Notes: a model not told the origin generated them from the letters alone. A stretch of 64,000 nt of DNA from Frateuria aurantia DSM 6220 (GCF_000242255.2 NC_017033.1:2015110-2079109); one strand, 5' to 3'. Positions 29,485-41,056 are shown, counted from the first letter of the stretch. Numbers and translations: made by a program.

Positions 29485-31783
29485 GCTGGGAAGCGAGCAA
29501 CGCAAAGGCTGGAAAGAACCGACCCTGAGCCGCCGCGGCTTCATCATCGGTGCCGCCAGCGCCGGCTTCATGCTGGCCTTCACCCGGGCCGGCGACGTCT
29601 TCGCCGCCGATCCGGACGCCGCCATTGCCCAGGGCGCTTATGAACCCACGATCTGGTACCGGATCGACGGTGAAGGCAATGTGCTGGTCCATATCATCCG
29701 GGCCGAGATGGGTCAGCACGTCGGCACCGCGCTGGCGCGGATCCTGGCCGACGAGCTGGAAGCCGACTGGGACAAGGTCAGCATCGAATACGTTCCCACC
29801 GCTGCCAAATGGGGCATGATGGTCACCGGCGGCAGCTGGTCGGTATGGCAGACCTACCCGATCTTCAGCCAGGCCGGTGCCGCAGGGCGCCAGGCCATGA
29901 TCGCGGAAGGCGCCCGTCTGCTCGGCGTCAATCCTGCAGACTGCATTGCCCGCAACGGCGAAGTCCATGCCGGTGGCCGCACCATCAGCTATGGCGATAT
30001 TGTCAGCAAGGGCAAGCTCAGCCGCAGCTACAGCGCCGATGAACTGGCCAAGATGCCGATCAAGCCCGCCTCCGAGCGGCGCATGATCGGCATCGACACC
30101 GGTGCGCTGGATATTCCCGACAAGACCGATGGCAAGGCCAAGTACGGCATTGACATCGAATTCCCCGGCATGGTCCATGCCAGGCCGCGTGTCGCGCCGA
30201 CCCGCAACGGCTCGCACGTCACCCATGTCGATGACAGCGAAGCCCGCAAGATCCCCGGCTACCGCCAGTACCTGATCATCAATGATCCGACAGGTACCGT
30301 GACCGGCTGGGTGCTGGCCATTGCCGACACCTACTGGGCGGCCAATCTCGCGGCTGATGCGCTGAAGATCGACTGGTACAGTGACGATACCCAGCAGGTC
30401 TCCGAATCCACCCTGATCGACCATGCCGCCAAACAGATCGCCGATCCGGCCCAGGGCGTGATGGTATTCGACGATCCGGGCGTGGACGAGGCCTTTGCCC
30501 ATGCCACCGACACCCTGGAACAGAGCTACACCACTTCCAGCGTGCTGCATTTCCAGTTGGAGCCGATGAATGCCATCGCCTTCAGCAAGGACGACGAGTG
30601 GCACATCTATACCGGCAACCAGTGGCAGAGCCTGATTCTTCCCACCCTGGCCCAGGCCGTGGGAACCAAGGAAGAAAAGGTCATCATCCACAACCAGCTG
30701 CTCGGTGGAGGTTTCGGCCGGCGTCTGAACGGTGACGTCATCATCCCGGCCATGCTGGCTTCCAAGGCGCTGGGCGGCATTCCGGTCAAGGTGCTGCTGA
30801 TGCGTCCGGATGATGCCCGTTTCGATTCGTTCCGCTCGCCGACCCTGCAGCGAGTGCGGATGGCCTTTGGCACCGATGGTTCGGTGCAGGCCATGCAGCA
30901 CGATGCCAGCGCCGGCTGGCCGACCCAGGTGATGGCTGCCGCCGCGCTGGCCAAGGGCCTCAATGGCAAGTACGACCCCTTTGCCATCGCCGGTGCCGAC
31001 AGCTGGTATACCGTCGGATCGCAACGGGTACGGGCCATTTCCAATGATCTGGCCAACCGCGCCTTCCGTCCAGGCTGGCTGCGCTCGGTCAGCCCTGGCT
31101 GGACCAGCTGGGCTTCGGAAACCTTTCTCGACGAAGCCGCCCACAAGCTGCAGATCGACCCGGTGGCCTTCCGCCTGAAGTTGCTGGATGGCAAGGGCCG
31201 CAATGCAGGTGAAGCCCCCAATTCCACCGGCGGGGCCTTGCGCCAGGCGGCCGTGGTCAAGCGGGTCGCCGAGAAAGCCGGCTGGGGCAGGCCGCTGCCG
31301 GCCGATACCGGCCTGGGCATCTGCACCACCTTCGGTCAGGAACGCGGCATGCCGACCTGGATCGCCTGCGTGGCGCGAGTCAAAGTCGATCGCGCCACCG
31401 GTTTCGTCAAGGTCGAGAAGCTGGATATCGTGGTGGATGCCGGCACCATCGTGCATCCCAGCGGTGCCGCCGCCCAGATCGAGGGCGGCGCCCTGTGGGG
31501 CCTGAGCATGGCCTTGTATGAAGGCACCACCTTCGATCACGGCGAAGTGGCCGATACCAATCTGGACACCTATACCCCGCTGCGGATGGCGGACGTGCCC
31601 GATATGGACATCGAGTTCGTGGCCAGCACCGAAGTGCCCACCGGCCTTGGTGAACCCGGCACCACGGTGGTCGCTCCGGCCATCGGAAATGCTATCTTCG
31701 CCGCGACCGGCGCCCGTCTGCGGCATCTGCCGATGCGCCAGGCCGACGTACTGAAGGCGCTGAAGGACGTCAAAACGGGCTGA
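29477..31783 (+). CDS. Molybdenum hydroxylase large subunit (IorB-type, Tat-exported)
   Basis: 768 residues. The N terminus has a twin-arginine signal ([11 protein letters not shown]), so the heterodimer is exported folded, IorA being carried along. The molybdopterin-binding aldehyde-oxidase domains follow, including the QWQSLIL and GGGFGRR segments and, near the C terminus, GLGEPGT with the catalytic Glu of the family. Relatives oxidise N-heterocycles or aldehydes and donate to cytochrome c. The substrate here is not predictable. GGAGG is six bases before the ATG. It is coupled to IorA by overlap and placed directly after a full set of late-stage cofactor genes. Confidence 0.92.
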   Translation: MIKLGSEQRKGWKEPTLSRRGFIIGAASAGFMLAFTRAGDVFAADPDAAIAQGAYEPTIWYRIDGEGNVLVHIIRAEMGQHVGTALARILADELEADWDKVSIEYVPTAAKWGMMVTGGSWSVWQTYPIFSQAGAAGRQAMIAEGARLLGVNPADCIARNGEVHAGGRTISYGDIVSKGKLSRSYSADELAKMPIKPASERRMIGIDTGALDIPDKTDGKAKYGIDIEFPGMVHARPRVAPTRNGSHVTHVDDSEARKIPGYRQYLIINDPTGTVTGWVLAIADTYWAANLAADALKIDWYSDDTQQVSESTLIDHAAKQIADPAQGVMVFDDPGVDEAFAHATDTLEQSYTTSSVLHFQLEPMNAIAFSKDDEWHIYTGNQWQSLILPTLAQAVGTKEEKVIIHNQLLGGGFGRRLNGDVIIPAMLASKALGGIPVKVLLMRPDDARFDSFRSPTLQRVRMAFGTDGSVQAMQHDASAGWPTQVMAAAALAKGLNGKYDPFAIAGADSWYTVGSQRVRAISNDLANRAFRPGWLRSVSPGWTSWASETFLDEAAHKLQIDPVAFRLKLLDGKGRNAGEAPNSTGGALRQAAVVKRVAEKAGWGRPLPADTGLGICTTFGQERGMPTWIACVARVKVDRATGFVKVEKLDIVVDAGTIVHPSGAAAQIEGGALWGLSMALYEGTTFDHGEVADTNLDTYTPLRMADVPDMDIEFVASTEVPTGLGEPGTTVVAPAIGNAIFAATGARLRHLPMRQADVLKALKDVKTG

Positions 31784-31811
31784 GACAAGCTCGGATATGG
31801 CCCCATTGTTC

Positions 31812-31847
31812 ATGCAGAACGGCGGCCGCGAGGCCGCCGTTCTGCAT
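31812..31847. terminator. Long hairpin after the hydroxylase operon
   Basis: Perfect 16-base arms (31812-31827 and 31832-31847) with a GCGA loop, 28 bases after the iorB stop. It has no T run on either strand. It probably ends or protects the operon mRNA. Confidence 0.55.
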
Positions 31848-31950
31848 AGTGCCTAGCGCATGATCACAACGTAATCCTTGCAACGATGTGGCCCTGCCAT
31901 CGGCAGTGCGCAAAATATCGACTGCATGACTCGGGAATTCACGGCGAGCA

Positions 31951-31981
31951 AAGAAAAGCCGGCGATCGTTCGATCGCCGGC
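31951..31981 (-). terminator. Intrinsic terminator of the TonB-receptor gene
   Basis: Eleven-base arms (31958-31968 and 31971-31981) around TT, followed on the minus strand by TTTTC and more T residues. It lies about 55 bases after the receptor stop. A second, weaker hairpin (32000-32026, nine-base arms) sits between the stop and this terminator. Confidence 0.8.
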
Positions 31982-32036
31982 ACATCCTTGACCTCTTCAG
32001 GGGATGCCAATCAGACCGGCATCCCCTGCCCATGAA

Positions 32037-34817
32037 TTACAGATTGAACCTGTAATCCGCCTGGGCCATGATCTCGCGGCCGTAGGGGTTGTAGTTGTAG
32101 GAGTTGTAGTACGGGAAGGAGCTGTAGGTCGGATCCCTGGGCGGCATCTTGTTCATCACATTGTTGACCAACAGCGACAGATCCAGCTTGCGGGTCGGCG
32201 AGTAGTTGAGGCTCCAGTTGAAGGTGATCCAGGGCTTCAGATAACCGGCACCCTCGGTACCGTAACCGGCGACCATCGCCGTATAGTTCGGCGTCGCACC
32301 GTAGCGATGCCAGTACAAGGTGCTGGACCAGCGCTGATTGAGCGAAGACCAGCTGAGTGCACCGGAGACGATGCTCTTGAATTCCGAGCTGTACAGCGGG
32401 TTGGTCAGCTGGTTGATGACTTCGCCGCCCTTGTATTGCTGGTAGTCGTGCTTGAGCATGACGTTGTAATCCAGCTGTACCCCGAAGCGACCGATCGGGC
32501 TTCGCGGGAACTGATACTTGACCTCGGAGGTGATCGAATTCGTCGTCTCGTTCGACATATTGACGTAGTACTGGGTGATATTGGTGACCTCGCCCGTCAG
32601 CGAATCACGAGTCACCTGCGCAGCGGCAGCAGCGCAATCCGCCGACGTCGAGGACAAGGCACCCAGACGGCACTGCGAATCGGTACGCATCAACTGATCA
32701 GCCGACTGCAAGGCAATCTCGTTGCTGATCGAGATATGCAGAAAGTCCGACTGGATGCTCAGACCCTGCACCGGCGCCCACACAAAGCCTGCGGTCCAGG
32801 TGCTGGCCGTGGTCGGCTTCAACTTGCTGTTGGCAAGCACCGAACCCTGGACCTGCTCAGTGAAGTCCTGGGCGCAGTTCTTGCCGCCACCCTGAGTCTG
32901 GCAAAGATAATAGTCCGTCACATTCTGATAGTTGCCGGTGGGCCCCAGGAACAGGGAAGACATGTCCGGTGCCAGGAAGGCCGTGGAATAATTGCCGCGT
33001 AGCAGCAGGCTTTCGAACGGACGGTATTCCAGACCGGCTTTCCAGGTGAACTTGCCATTGCTGGAACCGCTGTCGCCCGAGCCCACCGAGTAGCGGTCAT
33101 ACCGTCCCGACAGATCCAGGGTCACCTGCTTGAGCAGGGGCAGGTTCAATTCAAAGGCGGAGGCCACATGGCCGCGTGTACCCGCGCCTGCAGTTGCCGT
33201 CGTGCCCCAGATCTCGCCATCGGTAATCAAGGGGTTCACCGGCTGGGTCCAGCCCTGGCTGCCACCTTCCACCAACCAGGCAAAGCCCGCATCGCCACCC
33301 GGCAAGGTGAACAGCTTGTCGGTGGACACGGTGGCCCGGGTGTTGTTGATGAAGGTGCTGGAGAAACCACCCACATTGCGCATAAAGCTCTGGTATTGCG
33401 CCGGTGAAAGCGGATTGAAGAAGGTATTGTTGGCGGTGTTGACGATGGGATAGCCACCCGCCGTGTATTGGCCGGTGAAACCCAGCGAGCTCAGGAAGTA
33501 GCTGTCGATGGCATCGGCCATACGCTCTGGCGTACTGGTACGGGTCACATCGCCGGAGCGCATGTAGTACAGGTCCCAGTTCCAGTCCGAATCCCCGAAG
33601 GTACCATTGGCGCCGATGTCACCCTGGTACATCAGGTCATCCTGACGGCCGACATTACCGTAATAGTTGTTGCCCACTTCCTCGGGTCCAAACACACGCT
33701 CGGGATACAGATAATGCCCCGTCGCCTGATCGACGACATAACCGAAATCGGCCGGGCCCCACCACATATAGTTGGAACCCGCGGTCCACTTGGACTTCTG
33801 AAAGTCGAGCAGGCCGTCAGCATAGATGCGAACATGATCGTTCACGTCATAACGCAGCTTCAGCATGCCGTTGTAGCTGCGGCTCTGATTGGCCAGAGTC
33901 GTATAGCCCAGCACACTGCGCGAACCGCAATAGGTACCGGTATGGCTGGCCACCGAGGAATGTGCCGCCACCGTGGTTCCGCCGAACAAACCGCTCATCG
34001 CCGAGCAGCCATCCGCCGGCGAGATATACGTGTAGGGTGATCTGAAGGTGTTGTAGTCCCTGAGGAAAGCCACAGTCACCGGCGTCTTGTTGTACTGGGT
34101 CAGACTGCGCTGATACGCCCAGATCGGATCGGAGTTGTCGAACTCCGCCGAGGCCAGGATGCTGAACTTGCCGATGGTCTTGCCGAAGGAAGCCGAGATG
34201 CGCTGGCTGGCACCGCCACCAGGGGTATAGCCACCGAAACGGGCCAGAACCTCACCGCCATCCATATGCTGCTTGGTCTTGATATTGACCGTGCCGGCAA
34301 TAGCCGCCGAACCATAGATCGACGAACCGCCGCCCGGAATGATGTCGATGCTTTCTATCATCGACAGCGGAATGTTGCTGATATTGGTGAAATTGCTGGT
34401 GCCGTTGTAGAGCTGGCCAAACTGCGAGATGGGCTTGCCATCAATCAGGGTCAGCGTGTACTCGGGACTCAAGCCATACAGACTCACGGTCTGCGCGCCC
34501 TGGGTAAAGCCACCGCTGCTCTGTGGCCCCTGCACCGCACCGGTGGCGAAGACCGAGTTCTGCAGCACTTCAGCCACGCTGTTGAAACCGCGCGCCTGGA
34601 TATCCTGAGCGGTGATGGTATAGGTCGGTGTAGCTGTCTGGATCTGAGCGCTGTTGATCAGCGTGCCGCTGACATTGACCTGATCCAGGCTACGAGCCTT
34701 GGTCTTGGTCACCGGCGCGGCGTCGGTACTCGTACTGTCGGTCGTCTGCGCCTGGGCGCTGGCGAAAGCGGTCGCCAACGCAAAAACGACAGCCAGTGTC
34801 ATCGGATGTTTCTTCAT
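32037..34817 (-). CDS. TonB-dependent outer-membrane receptor
   Basis: 926 residues. A signal peptide (about 1-22, ending Ala-Gln-Ala) is followed by a Thr/Asp-rich linker, a plug domain (about 60-175; SLYGLSPEYTLTLIDGKP and the MIESIDIIPGGGSSIYGSAAIAGTVNI segment), and a 22-strand barrel ending in an Asp-Tyr-Arg-Phe-Asn-Leu strand. The architecture matches the large receptors abundant in Xanthomonadales. The ligand cannot be told from sequence; there is no siderophore or sugar gene beside it. AGGGGA precedes the ATG at 34817. Confidence 0.93.
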   Translation of the reverse strand: MKKHPMTLAVVFALATAFASAQAQTTDSTSTDAAPVTKTKARSLDQVNVSGTLINSAQIQTATPTYTITAQDIQARGFNSVAEVLQNSVFATGAVQGPQSSGGFTQGAQTVSLYGLSPEYTLTLIDGKPISQFGQLYNGTSNFTNISNIPLSMIESIDIIPGGGSSIYGSAAIAGTVNIKTKQHMDGGEVLARFGGYTPGGGASQRISASFGKTIGKFSILASAEFDNSDPIWAYQRSLTQYNKTPVTVAFLRDYNTFRSPYTYISPADGCSAMSGLFGGTTVAAHSSVASHTGTYCGSRSVLGYTTLANQSRSYNGMLKLRYDVNDHVRIYADGLLDFQKSKWTAGSNYMWWGPADFGYVVDQATGHYLYPERVFGPEEVGNNYYGNVGRQDDLMYQGDIGANGTFGDSDWNWDLYYMRSGDVTRTSTPERMADAIDSYFLSSLGFTGQYTAGGYPIVNTANNTFFNPLSPAQYQSFMRNVGGFSSTFINNTRATVSTDKLFTLPGGDAGFAWLVEGGSQGWTQPVNPLITDGEIWGTTATAGAGTRGHVASAFELNLPLLKQVTLDLSGRYDRYSVGSGDSGSSNGKFTWKAGLEYRPFESLLLRGNYSTAFLAPDMSSLFLGPTGNYQNVTDYYLCQTQGGGKNCAQDFTEQVQGSVLANSKLKPTTASTWTAGFVWAPVQGLSIQSDFLHISISNEIALQSADQLMRTDSQCRLGALSSTSADCAAAAAQVTRDSLTGEVTNITQYYVNMSNETTNSITSEVKYQFPRSPIGRFGVQLDYNVMLKHDYQQYKGGEVINQLTNPLYSSEFKSIVSGALSWSSLNQRWSSTLYWHRYGATPNYTAMVAGYGTEGAGYLKPWITFNWSLNYSPTRKLDLSLLVNNVMNKMPPRDPTYSSFPYYNSYNYNPYGREIMAQADYRFNL

Positions 34818-35295
34818 GCAAATCCCCTGATGGATACGATCCTGCGCTGCATATCCCATGCAACACACCCCTTGATCATCGGGAGATGGCGGAACCCCTT
34901 CCCTGCTATCGCTTTGCAACAGCGTGCCATCCCCTTGGTCAACGATTTTTTACGAAGCCGTGGCCGATAGCAAGACCTTGACGATAAATTTTTCGAACAA
35001 GGATCGTTCGCGCTGTCATAAGCCCGAAACAGATATTCGCTCGTTCTTGCGATTCAGCATGTTATTGAAATTCTGCCCATGACCCAGCCATGGCCATATA
35101 TTGTTGCTGCGTACGGTTCGCATGGATTTTCATGACTGGAAGGTGCGGCGATGCACGCCCGATGACCGCATTTACTTGCGACCGGATCTGAAGATTCAAG
35201 TCACCTCGCCTGCTACAAAAACAGACGGAAACCGATCAATTTGCAAGCAAAAATAATTTGCCAGTGACCCAGCAAACCAGCAAAGGACATTCAAT
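34818..35295. other. Gene-free, AT-richer stretch upstream of the TonB receptor
   Basis: 478 bases with lower GC than the flanks and no credible reading frame. It should hold the receptor promoter and the 3' end of the dnaE2 transcript. No Fur-box-like dyad is obvious. Confidence 0.5.
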
Positions 35296-38200
35296 TCACC
35301 GAAAATCTCTGGACCGGATGTCCAGACTCCCCAGCCAGCCGCTGAGATCACGCAGCCGCCAGGCGATCAGGTGACCTACGCCCTCCAGGCTCTGCCAGTC
35401 GCCCTCGACCAGCAACAGGCGCGCTTCGAGATAGGCCTGGGGCCAGGCTTCGGCCACGGCCGGGCGTACCATGACATTGGTCAGGCCATGTTCGTCCTCC
35501 AGCGTCATGAAGGTCAGGCCGCTGGCCGTCTGAGGGCGCTGGCGCATGGTCACCAGGCCTGCCACCCTCACCCGGCCACGGGCCGTGCGGGCCCTCAGAC
35601 GACGGGAATCCAGACAGTGCGCCGCCGTCAACCGGGCACGCAACTGGCGCAGGGGATGCGGCCCCAGACTCAGACCGGTACGGGCGTAATCCGCCAGAGT
35701 ATCTTCACCCTGGGTCGGCAGAGGCAGAACCACTTCGGCCTCGCCGGGACTGCTTGCGCCGAACAGCGGCAATTGCGGCTCGACGCCTGCCACAGCCCAT
35801 TGCGCGCGGTGGCGATGACCGGCCAGCCCGCGCAAGGCACCCGCATCGGCCAGCAGCTGACGCTGTCGCTGATCCAGGCCGGCGCGAGTGCACAGGTCGA
35901 CGACATCATGGAATGCCCTGCGTTGTCGCTCGCCTGTCAGTCGACGGGCCATGCCCGGACTGCAGCCCCTGACCTGGCGCAGACCCAGCCGCAAGGCCCA
36001 GCGGCCGAGCGGAGCGGCTTCCAGACTGCAATCCCAGTCGCTGTGACGGACGTCCACCGGATACACCGCGATGCCATGTCGGCGGACATCCTGGACGATC
36101 TGGCCGGCCGAATAGAAACCCATCGGCTGGCTGTTCAGCAAGGCACAGGCAAAGATCGCCGGGTGGTGGCATTTCAGCCAGGACGAGGCATAGACGATGC
36201 CCGCGAAACTGGCGGCATGGCTCTCCGGAAAACCGTAACTGCCGAAGCCCTTGATCTGCTCGAACAGCTGGGCCGCGAAGGCCGCCGTATAACCGCGCGC
36301 GAGCATGCCCTCGGTGATCCGGATCCGATGCGGCTCCATCCCGCCATGGCGCTTCCAGGCCGCCATCGAGCGACGGAGCTGGTCGGCCTCGCCCGGCGTG
36401 TAACCGGCAGCGACAATGGCGAGCTTCATCACCTGCTCCTGGAACAGCGGCACGCCCAAGGTGCGCTCGAATACCTCCCTGAGGTCTTGTGACGGATAGT
36501 CGATGGCCTCCTCGCCCCTTCGACGGCGCAGATAGGGATGCACCATGTCGCCCTGGATAGGTCCGGGCCGCACCAGGGAAACCTGGATCACCAGATCATA
36601 GAAACAGGCTGGCCGATGCCTGGGCAGCATGGCCATCTGCGCCCGGCTCTCGATCTGGAACACCCCCAGGGTGTCGGCCCGCTGGATCATGCGATATGTC
36701 TCGGCATCCTCCGCCGGCAGGGTAGCCATGCTGAAGTCCAGTCCCTCGTGCCGCTGCAGCAGGTCCAGACTGCGGCGCACGCAACTGAGCATGCCCAGGG
36801 CAAGACAGTCGACCTTCAGCATGCCCATCCTGTCGAGATCATCCTTGTCCCATTGGATGATGGTGCGATCCGGCATCGCCGCGTTCTCTACCGGCACTAT
36901 CTCGTGCAAAGGGGTGTCGGTGATCACGAATCCGCCGACATGCTGGGACAGGTGACGCGGCTTGTCGATCAGCTCGCCGGTCAGTGCGATGATCCGGCGG
37001 ATCAGAGCGCTGTCCGGATCAAAGCCACGCTCCCTCAGGCCGGCTGCCAGCGCCTCCCCGCCGCTGCGCCAGCCAGCGACCTGGCTCAGCTGATTGACCT
37101 GATCCATCGGCAGACCCAGCACCCGTGCCACATCACGTACGGCACTGCGACTGCGGTAGCAGATGACGGTCGCGGCCAGCGCGGCACGTTCGCGTCCGTA
37201 TTTGCGATAGATGTACTGGATGACCTCTTCGCGACGCTCGTGCTCGAAATCGATATCGATATCCGGGGGCTCCTTCCGCTCTCTGGAGATAAACCGTTCG
37301 ACCAGCAGCCGGCTGCGTGCGGGATCGACTTCGGTCACCCCCAGGGCATAACAGACCGCGGAATTGGCCGAAGATCCGCGCCCCTGACACAGAATGCCGA
37401 GGCTGCGGGCATGACGGACGATATCGTGCACGGTCAGGAAATAGGGCTCGTACTCCAGCTCGCCGATCAGTCCCAGCTCGTGGTCCAGCTGCGCACGCAC
37501 CGGCGCAGGGATCCCATCCGGCCAGCGCCAGGCCGCCCCGGCGTCAACCAGCTGGCGCAACCATTGGATGGCCGTCTTGCCTTCCGGCACCAGTTCTCTG
37601 GGGTAACCGTACTTCAGTTCATTCATCGAAAATCGACAGCGCTGCGCGACCCGCAGGGTTTCCTGCAGCAGTGCGGGCGGATACATACCGGCCAGAGCAT
37701 CCAGTCGCCGCAGATGCCGCTCCCCATTGCGGAAGAGCCGGTCCGCGACCTGATCGAGCGGCCGTCGGTAGCGAATCGCCGTCATCGTCTGTTGCAGGGG
37801 CAGACGTCGGCGTACATGCATGTGCACATCGCCGGCGGCCACGCAAGGCAACCCGAGCCGCCGCCCCAGGGCAAGCAGGTCGGCCAGCCGGCGGTCATCG
37901 TCATGCTCCCGCAGCAGCTCGACGGCCAGCCACGACCGGCCATGAAATATCTCGCGCAGCCAGATGCCATCGGCAGCGACCGGCGTATCGGCCGGCAACC
38001 ACAGGGCCAGCACGCCTTCCAGCCCCTGCTGCAGATCCTCGCGGGACAACTCGTAGCCGCCCTTTCCGCCGGCGCGGCGCCCCCGGCTGATCAAGGCACA
38101 CAGAGCGCTGTAGCCTTGCCGGTGCTCCGCCAGAAGCACCAGTCGCAAACCATCCTGCAGACGGATTTCAGTCCCCGCGATCAGGCGGATCCCGGTTGAT

Positions 38201-38367
38201 TCGGAGGCCTCCAGAGCACGTACCATCCCGGCCATCGAGCATTCATCGGTGATGGCCAGCGCGGCATAACCGCAGTCCCGGGCCCGCTCGAACAATTCAC
38301 GTGCCGAGGAGGCGCCGCGCTGAAACGAAAAATCGGACAGGCAATGCAGTTCGGCATAGCCGGTCAT
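35296..38367 (-). CDS. dnaE2: Error-prone DNA polymerase III alpha subunit DnaE2
   Basis: 1023 residues. An N-terminal PHP domain ([17 protein letters not shown]) is followed by the C-family polymerase core with catalytic aspartates in [16 protein letters not shown], a helix-hairpin-helix region, and an OB-fold tRNA_anti domain near the C terminus. DnaE2 works with ImuA and ImuB in SOS-induced translesion synthesis. Its ATG overlaps the imuB stop by four bases, so it is translationally coupled. It is the last gene of the lexA2-imuA-imuB-dnaE2 cassette. Confidence 0.96.
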   Translation of the reverse strand: MTGYAELHCLSDFSFQRGASSARELFERARDCGYAALAITDECSMAGMVRALEASESTGIRLIAGTEIRLQDGLRLVLLAEHRQGYSALCALISRGRRAGGKGGYELSREDLQQGLEGVLALWLPADTPVAADGIWLREIFHGRSWLAVELLREHDDDRRLADLLALGRRLGLPCVAAGDVHMHVRRRLPLQQTMTAIRYRRPLDQVADRLFRNGERHLRRLDALAGMYPPALLQETLRVAQRCRFSMNELKYGYPRELVPEGKTAIQWLRQLVDAGAAWRWPDGIPAPVRAQLDHELGLIGELEYEPYFLTVHDIVRHARSLGILCQGRGSSANSAVCYALGVTEVDPARSRLLVERFISRERKEPPDIDIDFEHERREEVIQYIYRKYGRERAALAATVICYRSRSAVRDVARVLGLPMDQVNQLSQVAGWRSGGEALAAGLRERGFDPDSALIRRIIALTGELIDKPRHLSQHVGGFVITDTPLHEIVPVENAAMPDRTIIQWDKDDLDRMGMLKVDCLALGMLSCVRRSLDLLQRHEGLDFSMATLPAEDAETYRMIQRADTLGVFQIESRAQMAMLPRHRPACFYDLVIQVSLVRPGPIQGDMVHPYLRRRRGEEAIDYPSQDLREVFERTLGVPLFQEQVMKLAIVAAGYTPGEADQLRRSMAAWKRHGGMEPHRIRITEGMLARGYTAAFAAQLFEQIKGFGSYGFPESHAASFAGIVYASSWLKCHHPAIFACALLNSQPMGFYSAGQIVQDVRRHGIAVYPVDVRHSDWDCSLEAAPLGRWALRLGLRQVRGCSPGMARRLTGERQRRAFHDVVDLCTRAGLDQRQRQLLADAGALRGLAGHRHRAQWAVAGVEPQLPLFGASSPGEAEVVLPLPTQGEDTLADYARTGLSLGPHPLRQLRARLTAAHCLDSRRLRARTARGRVRVAGLVTMRQRPQTASGLTFMTLEDEHGLTNVMVRPAVAEAWPQAYLEARLLLVEGDWQSLEGVGHLIAWRLRDLSGWLGSLDIRSRDFR

Positions 38368-39770
38368 GCAAACCAGCCGTGCAGCATCCAGCCCGCCACT
38401 TCACCGGCCGGACAAAACGCCCATGCACGCTGTCCCTGTGCCGTCTCGACCAGATAATAATCGCGGCGCACCGCCGCCCCATCCCACCAGCCGGTCTCCA
38501 GACGCTCCGGCCCGGCCAGAATCCGCGGCGGCGGCCCATGCCATGGCCGAGGTGCCGGCAACAACCAGGTCGGACGCAGTCGCGATTCCAGCCAGGCCGC
38601 ATCGCTGGCCGCTACGGCTTGCGAGAACTCGGGACGAGGGTCTCCGGTGGTTCGCCATTGCTGCAGCGAGGCATCTCCGAGCCTGGCACGCAGGCGTTCA
38701 CGCAAAGCATCGAACGGCATGGCCCGTGCACAGCGCTCGTCAAAAAGGTCACGGCCTTCCGGCACGAACGGAGGCAGATCGGCGGCCATCAGCCGCAGTG
38801 CCAGTACCGGTGCGCTCAATTGCACCCGCTCCAGTCGCCCTCGCGCCGCCTCGAACAGCAGATCGGCCTCCCGTGTCGGGGCCAGCAGACCCACCACCAC
38901 CTCGGTCTGTCCCTGCTGATGCTCCAGCTGCAGACAGAATCGTTGTACGCCGCCATCGCGGCCACGCAGATAGGCCGCCAGATCAGACGTCATCCTCCGC
39001 AGCGGAAAGGCCAGGGCGGCGGTGTCTTCCACCTCGTGCGACAACTCGATCCGCCAATCCACCGTGTCCGGAGGGATGTAGCGTGCGAGTGTGTCCGGGC
39101 GCTCGCCCAGCAGTGCTTCCAGGGCATCGACCAGCGCTCCGCCAAAGCGTCGCCGCAAGCCCTCGCGTGGCAGGCGTCGCAGCTGGCCCAGCGTACGGAT
39201 GCCCATGTCAGGCAGGCGCCCGACCGCACGTCCCGGCAAGGCGATCCGCTGCAGCGGTACCCGCTCCAGCGCCTGATACAGAGCGTCCTGATCGGTAATC
39301 ACGATGCCATCGCGCATGCCCGCCAGCACGTAGGCGGCGAGCGGCGTCGGCGCCACCGCAAGCTGATGTCGAAAACCCAGCCCGGACAACTCCTGGCGCA
39401 AACGGGCGGTCATCGCGACAGCATCGCCGAACAATCCGGCGCTGCGACCGGCTTCCAGCACGATGGCTCGTGGCATGAAATGGACGTCCGAGCTGAAGCG
39501 ATAGGCCACGCCGGCCAGAAAATTCAGCGACTGCAGCTCATCCGCCGCATCATGGATCACCACCTCGAAGTTAGCCAACAAGGCCTTGGCGGTATTCAAG
39601 GACTGACCGACGCGCAGCCCAGCCTGTCCGGCAGCCGCATTGACGGCCACCAGCCGGCGGCCATGCACAGACCCGTCGATCAGGACCAGCGCCCCCTCGA
39701 CCTGGCGCCCTCGCAACACACCATCCAGAGCAAGTTCCGGCAGCCACAGGCAGATCCAGCTGGGAGCCAT
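38364..39770 (-). CDS. imuB: Y-family polymerase-like protein ImuB
   Basis: 468 residues. It has the Y-family polymerase fold, but the first catalytic motif reads [13 protein letters not shown] instead of the acidic DxDxFFAxVE, as expected for ImuB, which is catalytically inactive. It acts as the hub that links DnaE2 and ImuA to the beta clamp. It lies between imuA (3-base gap) and dnaE2 (4-base overlap). Confidence 0.94.
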   Translation of the reverse strand: MAPSWICLWLPELALDGVLRGRQVEGALVLIDGSVHGRRLVAVNAAAGQAGLRVGQSLNTAKALLANFEVVIHDAADELQSLNFLAGVAYRFSSDVHFMPRAIVLEAGRSAGLFGDAVAMTARLRQELSGLGFRHQLAVAPTPLAAYVLAGMRDGIVITDQDALYQALERVPLQRIALPGRAVGRLPDMGIRTLGQLRRLPREGLRRRFGGALVDALEALLGERPDTLARYIPPDTVDWRIELSHEVEDTAALAFPLRRMTSDLAAYLRGRDGGVQRFCLQLEHQQGQTEVVVGLLAPTREADLLFEAARGRLERVQLSAPVLALRLMAADLPPFVPEGRDLFDERCARAMPFDALRERLRARLGDASLQQWRTTGDPRPEFSQAVAASDAAWLESRLRPTWLLPAPRPWHGPPPRILAGPERLETGWWDGAAVRRDYYLVETAQGQRAWAFCPAGEVAGWMLHGWFA

Positions 39771-39773
39771 GCC

Positions 39774-40394
39774 TCAACGTTCCAGATCCGCAAAGGGCAC
39801 GGCCTTGCCGGGGGGATTGCCGCCCCGGCACTTGCGGACCCAGATCGCGGATCGGGGGCGCGTCGTCAGCTCAAGCCGCAAGGCCACAGGCGATGCCTGA
39901 CCGGCATGAAGCGCCGCGCGGAACACGAAGCCCAGGGCCCGACCGGTATCCGCCGCCACCTGCAACCGTCGCAGCGCACGATCATCAGCCTTTCGTGGCC
40001 AGCTCACGACGGCCCCGCAGCTGCCCGAGCGCAGGCATTGCTCGGCCACCCACAACACATCAGCCTCATCAGCTTCCACCACATGCAATTGCCCGAGATC
40101 CACCCCGCGCTGGCGCCAACCCATCGCGCAGGGCAGATAGGGCGGCGACACCAGCATCACCGGCCGATGGGCCCGGGTCAGTCTTGCCAGAGCAGGCAGG
40201 ATCAGACGCAGCTCGCCGATGCCGTCCATCGGCAACAGGATTTCCGACACCGAGGCCGACGGCCAGCCATGCGTCGGCAGCACCGCGTCCAGCGCCGCCC
40301 AGCCGGTGGGTTGTTCGCTTTCCGTGACGTCTGCGGATTGCCCGCGCCAGACCTCGCGGCGGGCCAACAGCTCGTTCAAGACTGCCCGCGCCAC
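39774..40394 (-). CDS. imuA: Translesion synthesis accessory protein ImuA
   Basis: 206 residues of the RecA/SulA-like ImuA family, with the TGWAALDAVLPTHGWPSASVSEIL segment typical of the group. It lacks a usable Walker A. It begins with GTG two bases after the lexA stop, with AGGGGC upstream inside lexA. It is required for mutasome function with ImuB and DnaE2. Confidence 0.93.
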   Translation of the reverse strand: MARAVLNELLARREVWRGQSADVTESEQPTGWAALDAVLPTHGWPSASVSEILLPMDGIGELRLILPALARLTRAHRPVMLVSPPYLPCAMGWRQRGVDLGQLHVVEADEADVLWVAEQCLRSGSCGAVVSWPRKADDRALRRLQVAADTGRALGFVFRAALHAGQASPVALRLELTTRPRSAIWVRKCRGGNPPGKAVPFADLER

Positions 40395-40396
40395 CT

Positions 40397-41017
40397 TCAG
40401 CCGCCCCTAAGCAGACCCGCGAACAGGCCTTCAATCGCGAAATCCTCGCTGGGATCCGGATCGATGGGATGGAACCCGGGACTGTTCGGCAGCAGGCGGA
40501 TCACCTCGCCCTGCCAGTGCAGACGCTTGATCGTGAAACGATCCCCATCAATACGGGCAGCAACTATCTGCCCATGCCGGGCGACAGGTGTGGCATGGAC
40601 CCCGACCAAATCGCCATCCAGAATGCCCTCGTCCCGCATGGAGTCACCGACCACCCTGACCAGATAATCCGGCGACAGACGAAACAGCCAGCGCGACACC
40701 CGAAGCATCCGCTCGATCCTGGCCTCGGAAAAGATCGGCTCGCCCGCCGCGATGCGGCCGATCAGCGGCAGCTCCATGGTATCGGCATCCATGGGATCGG
40801 ATTCGCGGACCAGCTGGATGCCCCGTGCCCGGTGCGGCTCGATCAGCAACCGCCCCTTGGCCTCCAGTGCCCGAAGGTGCTTGCGCACGGCACTGACCTG
40901 GGCAATGCCCAGCGCGATGCCGATCTCTTCCAGGGTCGGTGCCTGACCATCCTGCTCCAGGCGCTGTCGCACAAAAGCGAGGACATGGGATTGCCGGTGA
41001 GTGAGCTGCAATGTCAT
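40397..41017 (-). CDS. lexA2: LexA-family SOS repressor
   Basis: 206 residues. The winged-helix domain (about 1-70) has a recognition helix unlike E. coli LexA. The autocleavage site is Ala91-Gly92, and the Ser126/Lys164 dyad is in GDSM and FTIKRL. As the first gene of lexA2-imuA-imuB-dnaE2 it should repress its own operon and be released by RecA-stimulated self-cleavage. The diverged helix implies an operator different from the E. coli SOS box; see the palindromes upstream. Confidence 0.94.
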   Translation of the reverse strand: MTLQLTHRQSHVLAFVRQRLEQDGQAPTLEEIGIALGIAQVSAVRKHLRALEAKGRLLIEPHRARGIQLVRESDPMDADTMELPLIGRIAAGEPIFSEARIERMLRVSRWLFRLSPDYLVRVVGDSMRDEGILDGDLVGVHATPVARHGQIVAARIDGDRFTIKRLHWQGEVIRLLPNSPGFHPIDPDPSEDFAIEGLFAGLLRGG

Positions 41018-41025
41018 GCGAACAG

Positions 41026-41056
41026 ATTATCACCACTTGAGGTGAAAACATATGTT
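41026..41056 (-). promoter_or_regulatory. Promoter/operator region of lexA2
   Basis: On the minus strand a GATAAT -10-like box (41031-41026) abuts an imperfect dyad with TCACC/GGTGA arms (41030-41045). Directly upstream is the perfect palindrome AACATATGTT (41047-41056). Either could be the operator of this LexA clade. The classical E. coli SOS box is absent. Confidence 0.5.

Noticed and set aside
29444..31813. A 789-codon open frame antisense to the iorB gene
   Set aside because: It mirrors the codon pattern of a well-supported gene in GC-rich DNA, lacks family similarity and has no ribosome-binding site.
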